Shown here: positions 40,624 to 49,804 of the stretch, one piece after another
Position numbering within the stretch: the first letter of the stretch is position 1
Layout: every line of letters starts with the position of its first letter
NCBI RefSeq assembly: GCF_000316115.1
Contig: NZ_JH993797.1
Coordinates: 5,987,961-6,051,960 of the forward strand
DNA length: 64,000 bases
Direction: 5' to 3'
Source of the DNA: Leptolyngbya sp. PCC 7375
Lineage (GTDB): Bacteria; Cyanobacteriota; Cyanobacteriia; Phormidesmidales; Phormidesmidaceae
Position numbers and translations under genes: made by a program
The notes under the pieces: model-generated
Told to the model about the DNA's origin: nothing
Databases searched by the model: none
The model's input: the letters and a program-made list of their open reading frames with translations, nothing else

Positions 40624-41799
40624 ATGAGAGCTGAAGTCGCTATCCCAAATGTAATTGTTTCCGAACTGGATAAAAAGATCCAGTTCGTTAAACAAAAGCA
40701 TTTGACTGGCATCCTAGCGATTGAAAGTGACATGATCCATCAATGGCGCTTATATTTTTTGGCGGGGCAGTTAGTCTGGGCAAATACGCATACCCATGCA
40801 AAGCGTCGCTGGTGTCGCCAGTTACTGCAACATCGTCCTGAGTTGCTCAAATATGGCCTGAGTGCCTATCCCGCTGATTGGACCTATAGCCGGTTAGCTC
40901 GGCTCGTTATCTGTAAGAAATTCAATCGGCAGGTATTTTCAGATATCGTGTCCGGGTGTATCTCAGAAGCGTTGTTTGATCTTCAGCAGCAGGGGACTTT
41001 AAGCTTTCAACAAACTGGGAACGGATTAAAATATCGCATCAAATCTCAAAAAGCCTGCGATTTCTCCTATATAAATTTGCAAACTATCGGTATATGGGCC
41101 CAGGCAAAGCACGAGTGGCACCAGTGGGAAGAAGCCGGTCTTACCCCCATAGGTCCTAACGATGCTCTAGTGATACAAGATTTAGCCTCTCTAGAAGATC
41201 TAGCATCACCACGACTCTTCAAATTATTGAGTGCGTTGGCCAATGGTCAGCAAACATTGCGAGATATAGCATTGAAGGCTAATCAGCCGCTACAGCCATT
41301 TGTGATGTCGATTTTGCCTCACATTCACAATCAGTCACTGCGGCTTAAGTCTGTGGAAGATAAGATTCCTCGTTCGGTAATCGCGCATCAAGATGATGTT
41401 GTCTTTAAAATAGCGCAGGCAATTGTCCCTAAGGACGCCAGAATTGTTTATGTGGATAACAGTCTGGCCAACAGTCAAACAATGGCAACCATTGTTGAAG
41501 CGGCGGGCTTTCGCTATAGCAACATTTCCGATCCGCTTGAGGTGTTGAAACAGCTAGTTAAGCTAAAGCCAAAAGTAATCTTTTTGCAGCTGACGATGCC
41601 TGTGGTAAATGGTTACGAACTGTGTGCTCAAATTCGTCGGATATCAGGCTTTAAGGATACTCCCATTGTGATGGTAGGTAGTGAAAATAGTCTGGCTGAA
41701 CGCATGCGGGCCAAGATGGTTGGGGCCTCGGAATTTGTGAGTAAACCAATTAAGCCCAAAAATGTGCTTAAGTCATTGATTGAACTCAACATGATTTAA
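40624..41799 (+). CDS. PatA-like protein: DUF4388 N-terminus plus receiver without phospho-acceptor
   Basis: The 391-residue protein has a DUF4388/PATAN-type N-terminal domain (about 10-140: KQKHLTGILAIESD, WRLYFLAGQLVWANT, AKRRWCRQLLQH), a helical middle, and a receiver domain at about 272-390. This is the architecture of PatA, PixG and TaxP1, which control heterocyst pattern or phototactic motility. In the receiver the phospho-acceptor Asp is Gln322 (VIFLQLTMPVVNGYEL) and the first acidic pair reads DN, whereas Lys374 (SKPI) remains. The receiver probably works as a phosphorylation-independent interaction domain. No pix/pil genes are nearby. Confidence 0.88.
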   Translation: MRAEVAIPNVIVSELDKKIQFVKQKHLTGILAIESDMIHQWRLYFLAGQLVWANTHTHAKRRWCRQLLQHRPELLKYGLSAYPADWTYSRLARLVICKKFNRQVFSDIVSGCISEALFDLQQQGTLSFQQTGNGLKYRIKSQKACDFSYINLQTIGIWAQAKHEWHQWEEAGLTPIGPNDALVIQDLASLEDLASPRLFKLLSALANGQQTLRDIALKANQPLQPFVMSILPHIHNQSLRLKSVEDKIPRSVIAHQDDVVFKIAQAIVPKDARIVYVDNSLANSQTMATIVEAAGFRYSNISDPLEVLKQLVKLKPKVIFLQLTMPVVNGYELCAQIRRISGFKDTPIVMVGSENSLAERMRAKMVGASEFVSKPIKPKNVLKSLIELNMI

Positions 41800-42134
41800 G
41801 TTGTGCTGTTGAGAGATTATTTTTAAAGCAGGGTAGCTCCGCTGTGCTAGGTAGACTGACATCAAGCAGCTGAGAAATCATGGTCACATTTGTATGGCGA
41901 TGGCCACTACACTATGTCCGAGTTAGAACCTGTAGCGTCTTGTCAAGGAAAGCTACAGCTTGGGCGTGGATAATAGGTATTCGTAGGTATTCATAGGTCA
42001 GGCCCCAGCAGGCTTTGTATCTAGAATTTCCAGTGGCTGCTCAACGTAAAAAAACTAAAACTATTGAAGCTATAGGAAGTTCTGAGGCAGAATGACTGGA
42101 GCGTAGTAAATCCCCTTAGTTTTTTCCTTACATC
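41800..42134. other. 335-bp ileS leader region
   Basis: This region has a near-direct repeat (ATAGGTATTCGTAGGTATTC followed by ATAGG) around 41970-41999. A tiny frame at 42033-42095 (GTG start, 20 residues, basic start and SSEAE end) has no ribosome-binding site. I see no T-box, which is expected since cyanobacteria lack them. Confidence 0.4.
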
Positions 42135-45050
42135 GTGACTGACCCCAAAAGCGCCGACGCTAAGAGCTATAAGGACACCGTCCTACTGCCCAAGACCGAC
42201 TTTAGTATGCGGGCCAACGCTGTTAAGCGTGAGCCAGAGCTGCAGGCATTTTGGGATGACAGCAAGATTTATGAAACGCTTTCCCAGGAAAATTCTGGGG
42301 ATGTCTTTGTACTGCATGATGGGCCGCCCTACGCCAATGGCAGTCTCCACATGGGCCATGCCTTAAATAAGGTGCTGAAGGACATCATCAATAAGTATCA
42401 GCTGCTGCGCGATCGCAAAGTCCGCTACGTCCCCGGTTGGGACTGCCACGGTCTACCCATCGAGCTAAAAGTCCTGCAAACCATCGACCGCAAAGAGCGA
42501 GCCAATCTGACACCGCTAGAGCTACGCCAAAAAGCCAAGGAATTTGCCCTAGACACCGTCGAGAAACAAGCCAAGGGATTCCGTCGCTTTGGCGTATGGG
42601 GCAACTGGGAAAAGCCCTACATGACTCTGCAGCCTGAGTATGAAGCCGCTCAGCTAGACGTATTTGGTCAGATGGTCCTCAAAGGCTACATCTATCGAGG
42701 GCTGAAATCCGTCCACTGGAGTCCGTCGTCACAAACCGCCTTAGCAGAAGCCGAGCTGGAATATCCCGAAGGCCATACCTCCCCCAGTATCTACGTCGGC
42801 TTCCCCATGGTGAGCGCCTCAGATACCGCAGAAAAAGCACTTTCCCCGTATCTTGATAATCTGGGTGTCGCCATCTGGACCACGACACCCTGGACAATTC
42901 CCGCCAATGTGGCCGTAGCGGTCAACTCAGACCTGGTTTACACCGTGGTAGAAGTCGCCTCCGGTGCCCCTTACAAATACCTAATCGTCGGTAAGGACCT
43001 GGTGGAAACCCTGGCCAATGTATTTGAAACAGACCTGACCCCCAAGGTCGACATCAACGGTGCGGACCTGGCAGGGTCTACCTATCACCATCCGCTCCAC
43101 AGTAAAGAAGATACCTTCAATCGTGAAAGCCCCATTGTGATTGGCGGCGACTACATCACCACCGAATCCGGTACTGGTCTGGTGCACACTGCACCCGGTC
43201 ACGGGATGGAAGACTTTGGCGTCGGTCAAAAGTACGGTCTCCCCATCCTCTGTCCAGTGGATGAGCGTGGTAATTTCACCGCTGAAGCCGGTAGCTTTGA
43301 AGGTTTGAACGTTCTAAAAACGGCTAACGAAGCACTGATCAAGGCACTGACCGAAGCCAATACACTTCTGAAACATGAACCCTACGTCCACAAGTACCCC
43401 TACGATTGGCGCACTAAAAAACCCACCATTTTCCGGGCTACCGAGCAGTGGTTTGCCTCTGTGGAAGGGTTCCGCGATGAAGCCCTGAAAGCCATCTCCG
43501 ATGTGCAGTGGATTCCAGCCCAGGGCGAAAACCGGATCACACCGATGGTGGGCGACCGTTCTGACTGGTGCATCTCTCGTCAGCGCAACTGGGGTGTGCC
43601 CATCCCAGCCTTCTACGATGAAGAGACTGGTGAAGTGCTGATGAATCAGGAAACCATTGCCCATGTCAGGGGTATTTTCGCTGAGCATGGTTCTGATGCT
43701 TGGTGGAGTATGCCCGTTGAGGAACTACTGCCCGAGAGCTATCACAACAACGGCCATACCTATCGCAAAGGCTTCGACACCATGGACGTATGGTTTGACT
43801 CAGGTTCTTCCTGGGCAGCAGTCGCCGATCAGCGAGAGGCCTTGAAATATCCGGTAGACCTATACCTGGAAGGCTCTGACCAGCATAGAGGTTGGTTCCA
43901 GTCGAGCTTGCTCACCAGTGTGGCTACCCATGGCTGTGCCCCCTACAAAACTGTACTTACCCATGGCTTTGCCCTGGATGAAAAGGGCCGCAAGATGAGT
44001 AAGTCCATCGGTAACGTGGTCGACCCCTATGAAATCATTGAGGGTGGCAAGAACAAAAAACAGGATCCACCTTACGGTGCTGACGTACTACGGCTGTGGG
44101 TCTCCTCAGTGGACTATTCCTCTGATGTCCCCATCGGTAAAAACATCCTTAAGCAGCTGGCGGATGTGTACCGCAAGATTCGTAACACATCCCGATTTTT
44201 GTTGGGCAACTTGTATGATTTTGACCCAGCTAAGGATGCTGTCCCCTATGACCAGATGCCCTCGTTGGATCAGTATATGCTTCACCGCATGACGGAAATT
44301 TTTGCTGAGGTGGAATCAGCCTTTGACACCTATCAGTTCTTCCGGTTCTTCCAGACGGTGCAAAACTTCTGTGTGGTAGACCTATCTAACTTCTATCTGG
44401 ATATTGCCAAGGATCGTCTGTACATCAGCGATGCGGTCTCTCAACGGCGACGCAGCTGTCAGACTGTTCTAGCAGTAGCCTTAGAGAATTTAGCCAAGTC
44501 TATTGCTCCGGTACTTTGTCACATGGCTGAGGATATCTGGCAGTTTATGCCCTATGAGACTGGTACAAAGTCTGTATTTGAGGCGGGGTGGTTAAAGATT
44601 GATCCACAGTGGAAAAAGCCTGAACTGGCGGATACCTGGAACCAGCTGCGGGAGCTGCGTGATGAGGTAAACCAAGTTCTGGAACAGGCTCGTTCTGCCA
44701 AGGATATTGGTTCGTCGTTGCAGGCAAAGGCGTTAATTTATGTGGCAGATGCTCAGCTGAGAGAACGGCTCAAGGCTATGAATCCGAGTGATGCTGTGGC
44801 AGCTGGATCTAGCCATGTGGATGAAGTGCGTTATTTGCTCCTGGTCTCTCAGGTGGAGATTTTGGATAGTGCTGATGGGCTCAAAGACATCAAGTATCGC
44901 AGTGAGTCGGATGCCTTTGGTATCGGTATTGTGGATGCGGATGGTGAGAAGTGCGATCGCTGCTGGAACTATTCCACCCATGTGGGCGAGTCGGCAGAGC
45001 ATGAGACCATCTGCGAACGTTGCGTAGAGGCATTGGATGGCAAGTTCTAA
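42135..45050 (+). CDS. ileS: Isoleucyl-tRNA synthetase
   Basis: Class I synthetase that charges tRNA-Ile. It starts with GTG at 42135 and has 971 residues. The HIGH motif reads HMGH at 72-75 within PPYANGSLHMGHALNK, and KMSKS is at 620-624. The editing (CP1) domain between them has GTGLVHTAPGHG, and DWCISRQRNWGVPIP precedes the second half. The C-terminal zinc-binding CDRCWN...CERC is present, so this is the bacterial type with all parts. Gene is monocistronic. Confidence 0.98.
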   Translation: MTDPKSADAKSYKDTVLLPKTDFSMRANAVKREPELQAFWDDSKIYETLSQENSGDVFVLHDGPPYANGSLHMGHALNKVLKDIINKYQLLRDRKVRYVPGWDCHGLPIELKVLQTIDRKERANLTPLELRQKAKEFALDTVEKQAKGFRRFGVWGNWEKPYMTLQPEYEAAQLDVFGQMVLKGYIYRGLKSVHWSPSSQTALAEAELEYPEGHTSPSIYVGFPMVSASDTAEKALSPYLDNLGVAIWTTTPWTIPANVAVAVNSDLVYTVVEVASGAPYKYLIVGKDLVETLANVFETDLTPKVDINGADLAGSTYHHPLHSKEDTFNRESPIVIGGDYITTESGTGLVHTAPGHGMEDFGVGQKYGLPILCPVDERGNFTAEAGSFEGLNVLKTANEALIKALTEANTLLKHEPYVHKYPYDWRTKKPTIFRATEQWFASVEGFRDEALKAISDVQWIPAQGENRITPMVGDRSDWCISRQRNWGVPIPAFYDEETGEVLMNQETIAHVRGIFAEHGSDAWWSMPVEELLPESYHNNGHTYRKGFDTMDVWFDSGSSWAAVADQREALKYPVDLYLEGSDQHRGWFQSSLLTSVATHGCAPYKTVLTHGFALDEKGRKMSKSIGNVVDPYEIIEGGKNKKQDPPYGADVLRLWVSSVDYSSDVPIGKNILKQLADVYRKIRNTSRFLLGNLYDFDPAKDAVPYDQMPSLDQYMLHRMTEIFAEVESAFDTYQFFRFFQTVQNFCVVDLSNFYLDIAKDRLYISDAVSQRRRSCQTVLAVALENLAKSIAPVLCHMAEDIWQFMPYETGTKSVFEAGWLKIDPQWKKPELADTWNQLRELRDEVNQVLEQARSAKDIGSSLQAKALIYVADAQLRERLKAMNPSDAVAAGSSHVDEVRYLLLVSQVEILDSADGLKDIKYRSESDAFGIGIVDADGEKCDRCWNYSTHVGESAEHETICERCVEALDGKF

Positions 45051-45094
45051 CCCTGAGCTATGATCAAGGCATAGTCCGGTTAGCTTGACTACAG

Positions 45095-45342
45095 ATGCCG
45101 TATAGCAAATTTAGCTTACAGCAAGTACAGCAAGAGTTTGGCCTCAATTTTCATGAAGCCATTCACTTTTTACCACAGCTACCTACTGTCTCGCCTGATA
45201 CCCTGGCTGTGTTACTAAGGGTGAACTCTGGAAATTTCTCAAGCTTCAGGAGACTGATTTGACCATTGATTTAGAAGCCTACAGCCTGGAACCACTAGAA
45301 CGTTTGCTAGGTATTCTGATCTATTTGGCCTGTGAAGGATAG
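45095..45342 (+). pseudogene. Collapsed remnant of a cyanobacterial PD-(D/E)XK-like hypothetical gene
   Basis: The ATG frame at 45095 gives MPYSKFSLQQVQQEFGLNFHE and continues for about 45 residues. The tail, in another frame, reads WKFLKLQETDLTIDLEAYSLEP-like and ends LLGILIYLACEG with a TAG at 45340-45342. From memory these are the two ends of a ~200-residue protein family common in cyanobacteria (start MPYSQFTL, end WRFLKLE...VEQILGILVWM). The middle ~100 residues, including the expected nuclease-like core, are gone, and the two parts are joined out of frame near 45220-45235. I therefore call it a deletion-frameshift pseudogene. It is next to a Uma2 gene. Confidence 0.7.
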
Positions 45343-45358
45343 GAACATCAATATCTCC

Positions 45359-45964
45359 TTACCAGACCTTAGCCATCGGTAACGTGAATCCAGGTAATTC
45401 TGGATCGCCACTGACCGCATCAGGGTTTTCAAGTATTTGAGGAGTTTGACCAGGTTGATAAATCTGAACAGTACGGTGCTTGCGGTCAATCAACCAGCCC
45501 AGGGATACACCATTATCGATGTATTCCTGCATCTTACTTTGCAGGCCGCTCAAGGTATCGCTGGCTGACCGTAGCTCGATGACAAAGTCTGGCGCAATCG
45601 GGGCGAAGGAGGCTTTTTCTTCGTCGGTCAAGGTGTTCCAACGGTCGGCTTTGATCCAGGCGGCATCGGGTGAGCGGGTGGCTCCGTTGGGTAGGGTAAA
45701 CCCTGCACTGGAGTCAAAACCGAGGCCAGTACCATTCTGCTCGGTCCATACCCAAAGGTAGGCGGCCAGGTTAAAGTTACGATTTCCGGTATCTGAAAAG
45801 GCGGGAGGCATAATCACGACATCCCCTGTGGCGGTGCGTTCGATGCGTAAGTCGCGGTTAGCCTGGCAAAAGGCGTAAAATTCTTCGCGGCTCATGGGGG
45901 CAACCGTAGGTAGTGAGACGGTTAAGGGATGGGTTTCGGTTTGGATGAGTAGGGTGGTGGTCAT
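45359..45964 (-). CDS. Uma2 family (DUF820) putative endonuclease
   Basis: The 201-residue protein belongs to the PD-(D/E)XK-fold Uma2 family, abundant in cyanobacteria. Visible parts are MSREEFYAFCQANRDLRIERTATGDVVIMPP, then SAGFTLPNGATRSPDAAWI (motif with the core Asp), APDFVIELRSASDTLSGLQSKMQEYIDNGVSLGWLID (core Glu and partner) and a C-terminal VYQPG-like strand. The conserved PDAAW and FVIEL motifs suggest an intact active site. Members are dispersed and linked to mobile elements; the biological role is not settled. Confidence 0.92.
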   Translation of the reverse strand: MTTTLLIQTETHPLTVSLPTVAPMSREEFYAFCQANRDLRIERTATGDVVIMPPAFSDTGNRNFNLAAYLWVWTEQNGTGLGFDSSAGFTLPNGATRSPDAAWIKADRWNTLTDEEKASFAPIAPDFVIELRSASDTLSGLQSKMQEYIDNGVSLGWLIDRKHRTVQIYQPGQTPQILENPDAVSGDPELPGFTLPMAKVW

Positions 45965-46041
45965 GGTTATGAGCCCTCATGCCAAGCGGTTATGTTTAGA
46001 TTTTAGCTTGCCAATAGGTTGGGGTTGTTGGTTCTTGGTTT

Positions 46042-47236
46042 TCAGTAACTCGCGATCGCCTTTATATACTCTTTCTGATGAGAATATGTATTCCCTAAAC
46101 CGTTAAATGCAGCAGCGTATTGTCCTTCGCTCAGTTCAATAGCCTTTTCAAGAGATTGAATCGCTTCCATCTGCGACCGCCGCAACATTGCCAGGGAAAA
46201 GGTGAGCTGCTTATCCGGCAGGGTCTCCGGTATATCCAAACAATGTTTTAAAAACCGTTCACAGGTCTCTTTAATCACCCGATCTCGCTCGCTAGTTTCT
46301 CCATCTTTTCTCGGCACCGGGGCCACAATTTCAGTGATGGGCTTTCCCTTTGCACACATCGCCGCCGCCAGATTCACCACAAAGGGAATCCCTAAACTAA
46401 ACTCTGCAATGGATTTCGCTTCACTTTCGGTTAAAGATGTCTTTGGAACTTTCTCCTCAAAATACTCCTGGATCTCTCGAAAGCTAAACTGCAATAGCTC
46501 TCGCGGATAGATCTGTGCTTCAGAAAAATCATCTCCATACCCACGAAAGTATTGGTCACCCCACTTTCCACTCTTTGCCAGGTGAGACCGTCCCGAGATC
46601 GCCCAAATAACCCGATTTCTCCCCTGCTGAATCACCTGCCGCAGGGCATAGTCACACACCCGACGATCCACAATCTCATAGGTATCCAAAAAAATCACCG
46701 TGGGCTGCTGTTGTGTGGCCCTTGCAATATCTTTACCCAGACCTTCTACCAATTTCTCTAAAGGCTGCTGAAAAATTTTCTACATCTTCCTTGCTTAGAG
46801 ACTTGGCCGCCAGCTGCCGCGCCTGACTTAGCAATGTGGACCCTACTTTAATGGCCACAGTCGCCCCCGTTGGGTCCACATTCATTATCCCCTCTGTGGA
46901 CTTCTGCAAAATCCAGGCAATGGCCTTGCCACTATATTGGGCCGTTAACCTCCTTTAGTTCAGTATTATTAGAGACTGCTTTAGCTCTTTATGTAATACG
47001 TCTAAAATTGTCTGGGGTTCAATATTGCCGTGTCCCCGCTGTAGCGCCACATTGAGCTCCTTTTGTCGATCCCAGTCAATCAGCACCGTTTGATACTGGT
47101 CCTGAAACTCGTTAGCCGCTAATTCTTTTAGCCGACGAGTCAGTGTGGTTTTACCCATTCCCCCTGGACCATGGAATAAGAAAATATAGGGCTCATCCGG
47201 TAGTTTAGGCCCCTGCCCTGCTCCTTTTCTGAAATG
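46042..47236 (-). pseudogene. Broken STAND-type ATPase/TPR gene
   Basis: Read leftward, an ATPase starts near 47220 with DEPYIFLFHGPGGMGKTTLTRR (P-loop) and runs to QSLIILN, where a TAA at 46955-46957 interrupts the frame. The same frame continues with RRLTAQYSGKAIAWILQK and DVENFSAAF. It then shifts near the A/T run at 46771-46780 into the frame of VEGLGKDIARATQQQ, with Walker B-like TVIFLDTYE and RNRVIWAISGR. It ends in a first TPR (AAFNGLGNTYSHQKEYIKAIASY) cut by TGA. No start codon is left before the P-loop. Thus it has a nonsense, a frameshift and truncated ends. Such ATPases act in signalling or defence. Confidence 0.8.
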
Positions 47237-47250
47237 TTAGTATATACTAA
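47237..47250. promoter_or_regulatory. Palindromic operator candidate before vapB
   Basis: TTAGTATATACTAA is a perfect 14-bp palindrome 19 bp before the vapB start codon, and a related TATATACT occurs again at 47254-47261. VapBC complexes usually repress their own promoters by binding such AT-rich repeats. Confidence 0.6.
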
Positions 47251-47268
47251 AAATATATACTTAGACTC

Positions 47269-47505
47269 ATGATGAATACTGCAAAACTATTTCAAAATGG
47301 CCAAAGTCAAGCTGTTCGGCTACCTAAATCATTTCGGTTTGAAGGAGACCAGGTCTACATCAAACGTGTGGGCAATGCAGTTGTGCTCCTGCCCTACCAA
47401 AATCCCTGGCAGCTACTCATCGATAGCGTTGATCAATTTTCTGATGACTTTATGGAAGAACGCGAACAGCCTGACCATCAGGAACGCGAAGATTTGTTTG
47501 ATTAG
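47269..47505 (+). CDS. vapB: VapB/VagC-type antitoxin
   Basis: The 78-residue protein has an N-terminal AbrB/SpoVT swapped-hairpin DNA-binding domain: AKLFQNGQSQAVRLPKSFRFEGDQVYIKRVG is a strong VagC signature. The acidic C-terminus (DDFMEEREQPDHQEREDLFD) would block the toxin active site. Two ATG codons stand together at 47269 and 47272; either may be used. An A+T-rich palindrome precedes it. The toxin gene follows 104 bp later, a gap unusually large for vapBC because a repeat hairpin is inserted. Confidence 0.9.
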   Translation: MMNTAKLFQNGQSQAVRLPKSFRFEGDQVYIKRVGNAVVLLPYQNPWQLLIDSVDQFSDDFMEEREQPDHQEREDLFD

Positions 47506-47531
47506 ACCTGAGACTTCTAAAGAGTCGCTAG

Positions 47532-47579
47532 CTGAGCGGAGTCGAAGCTAGCGCCGACGTACCCTTCGACTCCGCTCAG
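47532..47579. repeat. 16-bp inverted repeat inside the vapB-vapC gap
   Basis: CTGAGCGGAGTCGAAG at 47532-47547 pairs exactly with CTTCGACTCCGCTCAG at 47564-47579 around a 16-nt loop. I recall this TTCGACTCCGCTCAG motif as a dispersed repeat of cyanobacterial genomes. It would form a strong hairpin in the bicistronic mRNA between antitoxin and toxin. Confidence 0.8.
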
Positions 47580-47609
47580 GGTACGCCTGACAAATTATTC
47601 AGACGGTGC

Positions 47610-48008
47610 ATGAAATATTTACTCGACACCAATCTTTGTATCTACATCATCAAACGCAAACCAACTGAAGTATTTAATCGTTTTCGAAACTGTAACATCG
47701 GAGATATTGGCATCTCCACCATTACCATCGCCGAACTTACCTACGGCACCCAAAAGAGTCAGCATCCAGAAAAAAATCAATCTGCCCTAGATCAATTTCT
47801 ATTGCCGTTAGAGATTGTTGAGTTCGATATAGCTGCTGCCCAAGTCTATGGTTCTATCCGGGCTCAGCTTGAGAAAAAAGGGACACCTATTGGTCCGCTA
47901 GATTTTTTGATCGCAGCTCAAGCCCTCAGTCTAGGCATCAATTTAGTTACCAACAACGAAAGAGAGTTTCTACGTGTACCTGGACTCACGGTTGAAAATT
48001 GGGCATAG
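47610..48008 (+). CDS. vapC: VapC-type PIN ribonuclease toxin
   Basis: The 132-residue PIN protein has the acidic triad D6 (LLDTN), E42 (TIAELTYG) and D98 (GPLDFLIAAQA), with the C-terminal TNNEREFLRVPGL block (N115, N116). All key residues are present, so the nuclease appears intact. VapC toxins cut tRNA or other RNAs when the antitoxin is degraded. The partner vapB lies upstream on the same strand. Confidence 0.93.
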   Translation: MKYLLDTNLCIYIIKRKPTEVFNRFRNCNIGDIGISTITIAELTYGTQKSQHPEKNQSALDQFLLPLEIVEFDIAAAQVYGSIRAQLEKKGTPIGPLDFLIAAQALSLGINLVTNNEREFLRVPGLTVENWA

Positions 48009-48050
48009 AGCTACGAGCTACGATTCACTTTTCCTCTAATAAATACGATA

Positions 48051-49106
48051 TTACTCTTCGCCATCTGGCTCACCGCTGGCAGGCTGCACTTCTTCTTTGG
48101 TGACTTCCTGCACCTCGCTTACCTCAAAAATCAATCGAAACGGTCGGTTCATGCGATCAGTTACATATTGCTCAAGTAATCCCACCTGGGTAGGCGTTAC
48201 CGGCTCTACGCTATATACCGTCAACCGCACCTCCGGTGGGCTGGGCAACCAATCAATATCAAGGTCAATCAGCTCTAACCGTTGAAACGTGACTGTGCCA
48301 TTCACCAACGCATCGCGAACACTATCTTCGGCTCGGTTCTGACGCACTAATTCCACCAAACTCAGGGCCAGTGGAATCACTAATGCCCCTGTGATGATTA
48401 ACACATATCGCAACGACTTACGCGCTTTTTGAAACGGTGCATACCCTGTTAGCCAAAAGGCCAACATACAGGCCAGGGTAATACCGATCAGATTGGTCAC
48501 ATACAGTAAGGTCGCACCCTGACTCAGGGCCATTTTGCCTTGGGCCAACCCTAACCCAATCACACAGACTGGCGGCATTAAGGCCACTGCGATCGCAGTG
48601 CCCGCCAACGTACTCGATATCTTCGGCTGCACCTTGGCAAATCCGCTAATTCCACCCGCCGTAATTGCAATGCCCAGATCCAGGAGCGTTGGTTCTGATC
48701 GCGCCCACACTTCTGAACCATATTCCGAGAGACCTAGCATGAAGCCTAGAGCCGTGGAGAGTGCGATCGCAATTACCGTACCCACTCCCAGCGCCTTGGC
48801 ACCTTCTGTAATCAGCTCAATATCACCTTCCAAAAAACCAAAGGCCATGCCCCGAATCGGTAACATCAGCGGTGCCACCAGCATCGCCCCTATGATGACC
48901 GCCGCACTATTTGAAAGGAGACCCAGCGTCGCAATGATACAGGCACCAATTGTCATGACCACATAGTCACGATTTAGCTCTGAATCATCCATGAGGCTAT
49001 CGCGCATGTGCTTTAGCGCCATGGGGGATACTCGTCGCCCACCAAAATAGCGATTCGTTACCGTTTTCAGCCCGTCTCGTACCATGGTTCGCTTCGGCGA
49101 AAACAT
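48051..49106 (-). CDS. DUF389 multi-pass membrane protein
   Basis: The 351-residue protein has an N-terminal segment with DYVVMTIGACIIATLGLLSNSAAVIIGAMLVAPLM, the DUF389 signature, and about six or seven TM helices (GIAITAGGISGFAKVQPKISSTLAGTAIAVALMPPVCVIGLG is the second conserved block). The C-terminal ~110 residues are soluble and acidic at the end. A start at an inner ATG (49085) is also possible. DUF389 proteins (TIGR00341-like) have no settled role, although some are near transporters. The gene converges with vapC. Confidence 0.9.
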   Translation of the reverse strand: MFSPKRTMVRDGLKTVTNRYFGGRRVSPMALKHMRDSLMDDSELNRDYVVMTIGACIIATLGLLSNSAAVIIGAMLVAPLMLPIRGMAFGFLEGDIELITEGAKALGVGTVIAIALSTALGFMLGLSEYGSEVWARSEPTLLDLGIAITAGGISGFAKVQPKISSTLAGTAIAVALMPPVCVIGLGLAQGKMALSQGATLLYVTNLIGITLACMLAFWLTGYAPFQKARKSLRYVLIITGALVIPLALSLVELVRQNRAEDSVRDALVNGTVTFQRLELIDLDIDWLPSPPEVRLTVYSVEPVTPTQVGLLEQYVTDRMNRPFRLIFEVSEVQEVTKEEVQPASGEPDGEE

Positions 49107-49353
49107 CTATGCAACCGTGTTCAGACTATAACAAGTTCCTTAGCAAGTTCCTTCAATGTTCACCGTGACGATTACGTACTGTAGAAATTGCATACCCTAG
49201 AAAATCTGCCATCCGGCGCAGAAAAATACGCGATTAGACGTCATTAAGGTGATTTGTTTCTGAAAATGTCGATGGGATCAGAAGTCGACCGGTACCCTAA
49301 TCAATGTGAGGCATTTGTTCTACTCACTTGTGGTATTCACGTAGGAAATTTTC

Positions 49354-49773
49354 ATGGGTTTTCTAAAACGTATCTTTAAGCAGGACAAGCCTGCAGGCGC
49401 TAGTATTACCGCTGGTCGTCGCCCTGGTGCCAAAAAAGCTTCCACCCCTAAAAAGACAGCTGCTGCTCCCACTGCCGCTGCTGCCAATAGCGCACCTTCA
49501 CCTTCACCCGCAGCAGAGAACGACATTCCACTGTGCAAAATTGGCCTCACGGGGGAATTTGATGAAAGTGGTCTAGCTAAGCGTGTCACCCTAGCTTTCG
49601 ATGAAGATTCTCAGCTGGATGATGTTGAAACTCTATGGGTAGCTCAGCTCAGCAGCAAAGTAGTGCTCAAGGGCAAAGTTCCCAGCCAGGCTATCCTCGA
49701 CAAAATGATTGCTGTTGCTAAAGACGTTGATGGTGCCACTGCCGTTGACACTAGCCAGGTAGACATTGGCTAA
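49354..49773 (+). CDS. BON-like domain protein with Ala/Pro linker
   Basis: The 139-residue protein begins MGFLKRIFKQDKPAG, then has a basic Ala/Pro/Lys linker (to about 55) and a C-terminal domain. The end KVVLKGKVPSQAILDKMIAVAKDVDGATAVDTSQVDIG fits the BON fold (strand, helix, strand with GA..V motif). Before it lies LCKIGLTGEFDESGLAKRVTLAFDED. BON domains bind membranes or act as small adaptors. No signal peptide is seen, so it should be cytoplasmic. A strong terminator follows. Family assignment is moderate. Confidence 0.7.
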   Translation: MGFLKRIFKQDKPAGASITAGRRPGAKKASTPKKTAAAPTAAAANSAPSPSPAAENDIPLCKIGLTGEFDESGLAKRVTLAFDEDSQLDDVETLWVAQLSSKVVLKGKVPSQAILDKMIAVAKDVDGATAVDTSQVDIG

Positions 49774-49804
49774 TTTGAGCCTTTAAAAATTTTCAATTCA
49801 ACAG

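Noticed and set aside
42033..42095. 20-residue frame before ileS
   Set aside because: Too short, GTG start, no ribosome-binding site; could be a gene remnant but cannot be supported.
41800..42134. T-box riboswitch for ileS
   Set aside because: No specifier stem or T-box sequence is visible, and such elements are not expected in cyanobacteria.
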